Shown: piece after piece, positions 57,555-64,000 of the stretch
Numbering within the stretch: the stretch's first letter is position 1
Layout of the letters: the number at the start of each line of letters is the position of its first letter
Assembly: GCA_022419385.1 (NCBI GenBank)
Contig: JAJUBI010000003.1
Coordinates: 2,480,001-2,544,000 of the forward strand
Source: Paraconiothyrium sp. Pb-2020
Taxonomy: Eukaryota > Ascomycota > Dothideomycetes > Pleosporales > Didymosphaeriaceae
Direction of reading: 5' to 3'
DNA: 64,000 nt
Notes under the pieces: generated by a model
Databases searched by the model: none
The model's input: the letters and a program-made list of their open reading frames with translations, nothing else
What the model was told of the DNA's origin: nothing
Position numbers and translations under genes: made by a program

Positions 57555-57723
57555 AAGTAGTCTTCGCTTGAAACGAGGAACGTTGTCGAAATGGAGTATC
57601 TGAGCTTAATGGTCATGACTTTTTGATGGATGACCTCTCGTAGCAACACACCTTCGAACGTATAAAGGAATGAGCAAACTATATCCCTTTCGTCAGAAAC
57701 CACTTCCGCGCCTGCTACATTTG

Positions 57724-58020
57724 TTAATCTGCGGTGCTAATCTCGAGATATACCGTCTTAACACCTTGAACAAAGCCTTTCGCAAATATTTCCAGAGTTG
57801 CGTGCCCAGCGCAACCCTCACCGTAGTACACCATGTCCTCCCTGTGTTCGAACTTGCTGATAGCCGCAAAATTGAAGCCTCGGCTTCTTGCCTCTGCAAA
57901 CATAAGACCAGCCGTTACGGGGAGAATGTAAGGTTTACCATCTTTGAGTACGTCAGCGGGCATGCTGCGGTAGCGGCCGAGGGTCTCGGCATCCGATGGC
58001 TTGGGGATTTTCACGAGCAT
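57724..58020 (-). CDS. stress-responsive A/B-barrel (Dabb) domain protein
   Basis: A 98-residue single-exon frame starting MLVKIPKPSDAETLGRY. It resembles the dimeric alpha/beta-barrel Dabb family: an N-terminal beta strand (VKIPKP), the central DGKPYILPVTAGLMF, then FNFAAISKFEHREDMVYYG and CAGHATLEIFAKGF, ending VYLEISTAD. Such small barrels act in polyketide or aromatic chemistry or in stress responses; the substrate is unknown. The frame stays open upstream to 58350 but loses family character, so the ATG at 58020 is preferred; a missing 5' exon is possible. Confidence 0.68.
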   Translation of the reverse strand: MLVKIPKPSDAETLGRYRSMPADVLKDGKPYILPVTAGLMFAEARSRGFNFAAISKFEHREDMVYYGEGCAGHATLEIFAKGFVQGVKTVYLEISTAD

Positions 58021-58366
58021 TACGCGGGACTTACCTGAATGACGCTTTCGATGAACATAGCGGATCGCCCTTCGAACGCGGCGCAACCTCATTCCACACC
58101 TGGGACAGGCATCACAGCATGTACATTGAGCCAAAAGGCGGTCGCGGACTATTGTTTCAACAGCAAGGCCTGTTTCACTCCGGGGACGGACGATGTTATC
58201 AGGGGTACAAGGTTCACTACGAGAACTGATCCTATATATGCCGTACAAGGCGGACCTGGGAGGAACGGGAAGGAAGCTGGTGACGGGCTGTACCAGAATT
58301 GCTGGCCGCGTGGCAATTAGGTCTTTGTGCGAAACCAGCACATATCTCATACTTCTCCCGTACCCA

Positions 58367-61300
58367 TCAATGCAAATACCCTACACTCCCAGTCGCGTCC
58401 GAGAAACTCGGTGGCCTGTCCTCAACTGCTGTTCCCCACGAACTCTCTTCCCTCCCCAATACCAATTCGAGCGTCCATCCTTCAGTGAAGAACTCGTGCC
58501 CAATCCAATTTTTGCTATACTCCTCTCCATTTAGCCTAGCACTCTGAATGTATATGTTCTGAAAGCCCTTATCAAATTTGAAGTTTCTTATCGTAGCAGT
58601 CTTGTTCGTAGCTGGTGAGGTGATGCTGACGGATTCGAAGAAGGGTGGAATGATGAAATACACGTTTTGGCCAGGATTGGGGAAGAGGCCAATTGTCGAG
58701 AATAGACTGAAAGACGCCATGGCTCCCGAATCGTCGTTTCCTGGGAGCCCGGCAAGCGAGGAGTTGAAGCGGGAGGGTATATCTGAATACATTTTAGATA
58801 TCGAAACTTCACTGATGCGAACATGATGGAACGTACAGTAGTGCGCTCTTCTCGCGCTAAGTCCTGGACGACCCGCATAGTGCGGCAGATAGACTGTCAG
58901 AAATACGGGTTCATTACCGATATCTGCGAGACCCGATGTGTGGAAGAAGTCGAGCCGCTTGAGAAAGGTTTCTTCACCGCCAAGTAGTTCGATAAGTTTT
59001 GCAATGTCATGAGGTACAAACTATAGCAACACTTTAGAACGAAGATGTGAGGTATGGACCCTGCTCTACTCACAAACATGTACTCCCATGCACTGCTCTC
59101 AAAAGTTTCACTCGGATTACTTGTCAAGGAGCAGAAATCCGCGAGTGGGGAGCAAGCGATCGGGTCCTGATAGCCCCAGGTTCCATTTAAGTATTTAGGC
59201 TGACAAAGTATCAGGCTATCGTACGTACAGGTTGTCTCCTTTGTGTGAGTGCTTACCTGGAAGAAGCCTGTAAAGCCTGTGTCTGTTCCGTTGATGTCCG
59301 ACGTTTGATCGGCCTTGAACAGATGCTGCCAACTACCCGCACGTTCGATGTATTTCTTGAAAGTGTCTTTTCCGAGACTTTTCGCAAGAGTGGCCAGATT
59401 GAAGTCATTGTACGAGTACTCTAGTGTCCGCGATATACTCCGCGAGTTTGTGCCGAAGCCGTTGGGATCAAAATCCAAGTACGGAACTGCCAAACCCGAA
59501 GGTACAAAGTCAGTGTATATCTCAAACAAGGATATGGTACATTGTCTCGTGCCATGGCTAAGCGAAGGAAAAGTCGTTCACTTGTGTTATTAGTAGAGTA
59601 GATAAAGACAGTCTTTCTTTCGCTTGCGCAAAGGACGCATTCACTTTGCATCCGGGAGACTTGCCGTAATTCAGCCGCTTCCACGAGGCAAGTCCGCCAC
59701 GTCCCTCGATGCTCCACTCGAGTGGCTCGTTTTCCGCATCGTTGACGATCGCTTCGTATGCGAGGTTCCAATCGATATTGGTAATATTCTTCACGTATGC
59801 ATCGACAAGAACATTGTCTGCATCAGATCCACCTTGCGTCCAACCTCTACAGGTACTCATACTACAGTCAGGAAGCCACCCACGATGCTTGTAAATATCT
59901 AGGAGGCTCCGAACGATGCGCGACTGTTGAAGAGGGTCCAATATAGTGAGGAAAGGGAGCTGTACACGCCACATGTCCTGCAATGCGGATAGACCAAGTC
60001 AGCGTAATGTTCATTTAAACAGGATGATTGGGTTTGAGCAACTGTCTTCGCTGGCTGTTGAATCCAATAACCTTACGACTTTGGAGAAAAGTCTGGCTGT
60101 TCAATTTAAAGGCAGCAGCATAATCAGCCCCTTTTGTACCCGGGGATTGCTCACCCAAAGACAATAGAAGGAGTCGAAGTACGGCTCCGATGAAGTCCAG
60201 TGTGGGTTTTCACCTGTATAATCCTGCGGTGATATCATGGTGCGGTAAACGGAACTCCAAAAGCTGACGAGCATGCTTTCGTCTACCCCGCCAGGTTCGA
60301 TGGAGATTGGTGCGAGCTTCTGTCTCCACGCGTCCTGCGCTTTGCTGACAAGATCATCGAATTCATATTCTGGCCCAGGTATCTCGTCCTCTGCAGACCG
60401 GCAAGCCTGGTCTGTACTAATAAAGCTGATACCCACCCGCGCGGAGATTGGTCCAGATACCGGTCCTCTGAATCGAACAAAACCTCCAGCTTCGAGGTAA
60501 AATAGATTGAAGCCACGTGTGACGTATAGATCCTTGGGCTCGGTGCCAGCCCTGTTGTTCACCCATACGCCGGAGTCTTTCACTGTACCGCCACTCAAAT
60601 CCAGACAAAAGTATGCGGTGTAAGATCCTGCTCCAAAGCTGGGTAGGAAAGTTCCATTTCCCTTTAGTCTTGCGGCTTCACTTCCGTCTTCCGCCTCAAC
60701 GCTGATGGATGCATTCTGCCGACTAGCCCAAAGATCAGTGAGATCGAGCATGATCAACGGATCCGCGCTTCCATTTTCGTTTGAGTCCCTAGGGAACTCG
60801 AATTCGAAAAGAGCAGCATGGTCAGAGACAGTCATCTTAGCCTTGATGCCATTTTCGAGCGTGACACCGAAGTATCCTGGTTTTGCAGTGATGGAGTCGT
60901 TTGTGTAATTGATAGCTCTCGCTGTTATGGGGAATTTGCAGGTATTGATATCCTCACTCGTGCATAGTTGAGGAAAGACAGGGAAGTTGCCGAGACTAGG
61001 GTTGCCGCCGGTTCCGGAGTCGTGGAGAGCTGAGAAGCCAGTGATTTGAGAACCATCAGTGGAAAAGCCTCCTGTGTTCTCGCCGTTGACGTCTGGGGAA
61101 GCTGCAAGGGGCGTTAACTATCGTGTGGAAGGGTCAAGCACTGTATTGCCGGTGCCCACAATCAACTTTCTCAAGATATTGCGACTATACTCGCACAATC
61201 GCAAATATGGGGCATGCTTCATCCGCATAACCGCATGCCACCTCGTTGTGCACTTACCTTTCACCATGCCATAGGGCAACGTAGCGCCAGCGAACACGTT

Positions 61301-61441
61301 GCCTCCCGCCTGGCTTCCAATTAAAGGATTAACATAGTCTAGCACATCTGAACCATTCGCACGTTTCGGGGATGTGGTCGCTGCGATGGCCAAGGTCGTG
61401 CATAGGACGGCCGTTGGGCTCCAGCGCCAGAAGTGGACCAT
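58367..61441 (-). CDS. secreted GH92 alpha-mannosidase
   Basis: Seven exons: 61258-61441, 60155-61101, 59665-59977, 59257-59486, 59074-59199, 58837-59020 and 58367-58782; 799 residues. GH92 enzymes are Ca2+-dependent exo-alpha-mannosidases. The signal peptide is MVHFWRWSPTAVLCTTLAIA. Family motifs: VLDYVNPLIGSQAGGNVFAG, ATLPYGMVKA, FSALHDSGTGG, YFDSFYCLW then DMWRVQLPFLTILDP, GGSDADNVLVDAYVKN, SRTLEYSYNDF and the active-site region GLPGNDDSGAMASF. The intron at 59487-59664 uses a GC donor (GCAAGT) and links LNY to VPYLDFDP. Introns 1-3 are long for this window (156-178 nt). An upstream ATG at 61501 would lengthen the leader. Confidence 0.93.
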
Positions 61442-62407
61442 TGCAATAGGGACAGTCGCAAACAGCGAACACGCGGCGACAGATGGAAAACGAAGTATCA
61501 AGAGCCATCATCGTCTTGGTAGTGATGGGTTCATGGGCAGTACCGCAAGACGTCATTTTTGATATAGCTCCTGCCTGATTGAGAGGTACATTGCGGGGTC
61601 GTCATTTGTGCCAGTAACGCGGCCCTCCGGACAGACAACGGGTGAGCATGCGAAGCAGCATGGAGGTTGCAAGCGTGTGAAGATGGCTTGATCGAACGAT
61701 AGGCTGCGGTGCAATCAGGGCAAGGAAGTGGCGCGTAGCTGGACGAGGTCGGCGGGCATGGTGGTGACAACGACTTCTCGTATCGGAACCAGATATAGCA
61801 TCAACAACGGCAGCACGTGTGCGCGCGCAGTACCGACAGTGAGGGAGCGTTGCGCCATCCACAGCAGGAACGGCCTAGCCGCTTGGCCGTGTCCAAGATG
61901 GCGCAGTTGGCTCCAGACCAGCGACGCGTGTGCTTCAGCTCGACGTGTTTGCTACCATCACTCACCACCCGTCCCAGAGCTTGGCAAGGCTTGTCTCCCC
62001 AGGAGCGCAAAAATAGCCTGCGCTCGCCGGACATGACGCACGCCTGCTGAAACTGCATTTCTGTTGCACAGTGCTATTTTCAAGCAACAATACGCACCGG
62101 AGAGACGTGCGAACAGGCAACCTCGCCCCCTCCACCTTGCGTACTGCATGTCGGCGTGCTCGAGTTGACGCACATCGGTCGCCGGTGAGCTTTACCCTGC
62201 TTCCTGCTGTGCCAAAGACCCCGGTCCCCTGGGGGCAACCCTCCTATTCGTTGGGATACGAGCAACGCTGTGACTCAGCTGGACATTGCACCTCATCTCC
62301 ACCTCCACATTACCCGTCTACGTCCCTGAATTCGCTCTCGAGCCAGTGCATACCAGCCGTGCCGGTTGTATATATCGCGCAGGGGAGGGCTGTTCGCGCC
62401 CTTACCC
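61442..62407. other. divergent promoter region
   Basis: About 970 bp between the GH92 gene (minus) and the Zn2Cys6 regulator (plus). No gene supported; likely holds both promoters. Any Zn2Cys6-type CGG-paired site would be expected here but I cannot identify one with confidence. Confidence 0.5.
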
Positions 62408-63955
62408 ATGTTGACAGCTTCCATGCCGCCTGTTCGCCAATCCATGGACCTTTCCGACGCTTCTTCCAACAGTTCGCCCGACACTTATCCTGAGACGTGC
62501 CTTGGGAGTCCACGTCGCAGCACTAGCCGGGCAGAGAGCCAGCAGCCGCCTCCTCAGCCTCGCAAGCCAATACCGAGGAAAGGGCACACCAAGTCACGAC
62601 GAGGCTGCTATAACTGCAAGCGACGTAGAATCAAGTGTAATGAAACGCACCCAGAATGCAACCACTGCATCAAGGCAGGCTTGCGCTGTGAGTATCCGGC
62701 AAATATCATCCAGACAACGCAGCCTTCGCCATCATCTCCAAACCCACAGGAGATGGTGAATCTGCGCTCGATGCCTGGCATGTTCGTGAGTGATCCCCAT
62801 GTCTACCGTGGCCCTGGCACCATCTGACCGGTACAGACTATGGCCGACATGCGCCTTTTTCACCACTTCTTAATCACAGCATACCCTCATCTGCCCGTAG
62901 GCGCCGACAAAATTTGGATCACCGTGATACCAAGCTTCGCGCACAATGTAAGTCGTGCCCCATATGTGCGAGTTCTGCATATGCTTCCTACCAGAAGTCC
63001 AAGTCCGATGCCACAATCAAATTCGAAATCTTGACAACATCATTGGCCGATACTGATAGTTCCAGTACGAGTACCTGATTCATTCTATCCTGGCGCTGGC
63101 TGCGTCGCATCTGGATGCAGTGTCGAGCGCCAATGTGGCTGAAGAGGCTATATCGCATAGGATACTGGCAGTGAAGGCGTTGAACGATTCGTTATCAGTG
63201 CCACCAAAGACGAGAAACGAACGCGATGCAAGAATGGCGGCCGCACTGGCACTCGCATTCCAATCAAGCCATCTTCAGGATGGTCTACTAGAATTTCTGA
63301 CCATGGTGAGGGGTTGCAATTTAATTGCCTTAGAGGACACACTGGACAATGTGGACTCGGTTTTCCACGTAAGTCTCTTTGCCATGCTTGGCTGGCCTGC
63401 AGAATAGGCATATGCTGACGTCGCTAGGCGTTCCGTGAAGATGGACATCTTGCGACGATGCGAACACGCATGTGCGCGTCACAACAAAACTTCGTTAACC
63501 GAGATGACCTAGATCTGGCCGTTTTATCCATCCACGATGTCGAGTTGCTCAACATGACGGAATGGGAAAAGACGTTTTGGGACACATTGCTCCGGACAGT
63601 TGAGAACGCTTACGACAGACCGATCCAAGCGTATACCACTTTCGTGCAACTGTACAATATTCCATCACGATGGACGCACGATGAATTCCAATCATTTGTC
63701 GACCCGGACAATACGGTCGCTCAGATTCTGTTGGCTCATTTCATCGCGGTGCAAGCTGTGCTTACACCAATCTTGATGCTCGAGAGGGTGGGTTTTCAAG
63801 GTATTGATGCGCCCACTTCAGTGCTGGGATGGATCGATGGCATTTACAGGAACGTACCTCCAGAATTGAGGCATTATATCGAGTGGCCAAGGCAGGTGAC
63901 CCGGTACCCAACCATGAGGTTCTATGGCCAGAGACATTTAGGCTATTATGAGTGA
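62408..63955 (+). CDS. Zn2Cys6 transcription factor (UPC2-like sterol-regulator type)
   Basis: Four exons: 62408-62785, 62837-62947, 63066-63368 and 63428-63955; 439 residues. The binuclear cluster reads GCYNCKRRRIKCNETHPECN then HCIKAGLRCEYP, with the six Cys spaced C-x2-C-x6-C-x5-6-C-x2-C-x6-C, preceded by a Pro/Arg-rich N-terminus. The C-terminal part (MRLFHHFLITAYPHL, YEYLIHSILALAASHL, LEFLTMVRGCNLI) is the usual fungal regulatory domain of Upc2-like factors. Intron donors are GTGAGT, GTAAGT and GTAAGT. It is divergent from the GH92 gene, so a local regulatory role is possible but unproven. A further exon after 63955 cannot be excluded. Confidence 0.9.
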
Positions 63956-64000
63956 GCGCAGAAGGTGACAATAGCTCTCAAGAGTACTCAGTCGATGGCT

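Overview
The window comes from a filamentous ascomycete. Genes are split by short introns (mostly 46-60 nt, GT...AG, with CTAAC-like branch points), sit on both strands and have no operons. The set includes an Ecl1-family protein, a Mpp10 homologue, an ataxin-2/Pbp1 homologue, a Zn2Cys6 regulator and a yeast-alpha-factor-like peptide precursor. The protein style fits Pezizomycotina, probably Dothideomycetes; the class is inference.

Layout. 0-9 kb: the 3' end of an unknown gene, a frameshifted alanine-glyoxylate aminotransferase, a frameshifted gene with three LPGER/KKEERL repeats, and a minus-strand peptide-pheromone precursor whose three repeats each carry an intron at the same place. 9-24 kb: gene-poor, with VPS29 (15-nt microexon), a HAL2/MET22-type phosphatase, an Ecl1-family zinc protein, a six-cysteine secreted protein and an inositol-type sugar transporter. 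24-51 kb: mostly housekeeping genes, namely ataxin-2/Pbp1, Bud6/Aip3, LST8, a broken FMN-dependent 2-hydroxy-acid oxidase, a PP2C phosphatase, peroxisomal acyl-CoA oxidase (C-terminal SKL), mitochondrial porin, a mitochondrial DnaJ protein, methionine aminopeptidase 2 and Mpp10. 51-64 kb: accessory in character, with a secreted-protein gene carrying an in-frame stop, a foldback (MITE-like) element, a haem aldoxime dehydratase, a disordered P/Q-rich protein, a Dabb-domain protein, a secreted GH92 mannosidase and a divergent Zn2Cys6 regulator.

The most interesting locus is the alpha-factor-like precursor at 8210-8684. The peptide WHSGFRRLPGQPIG occurs three times, each followed by KR, and every copy is interrupted by a small phase-2 intron inside its second RR arginine codon. 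The exon unit is therefore out of register with the peptide unit, and skipping either 69-nt exon would remove one peptide without changing the frame.

Several less conserved genes carry small indels while the long conserved genes are clean. This is either real decay or base-level assembly error, and it cannot be settled from the sequence alone. Coordinates give the full span from start codon to stop codon; exons are listed in the evidence.
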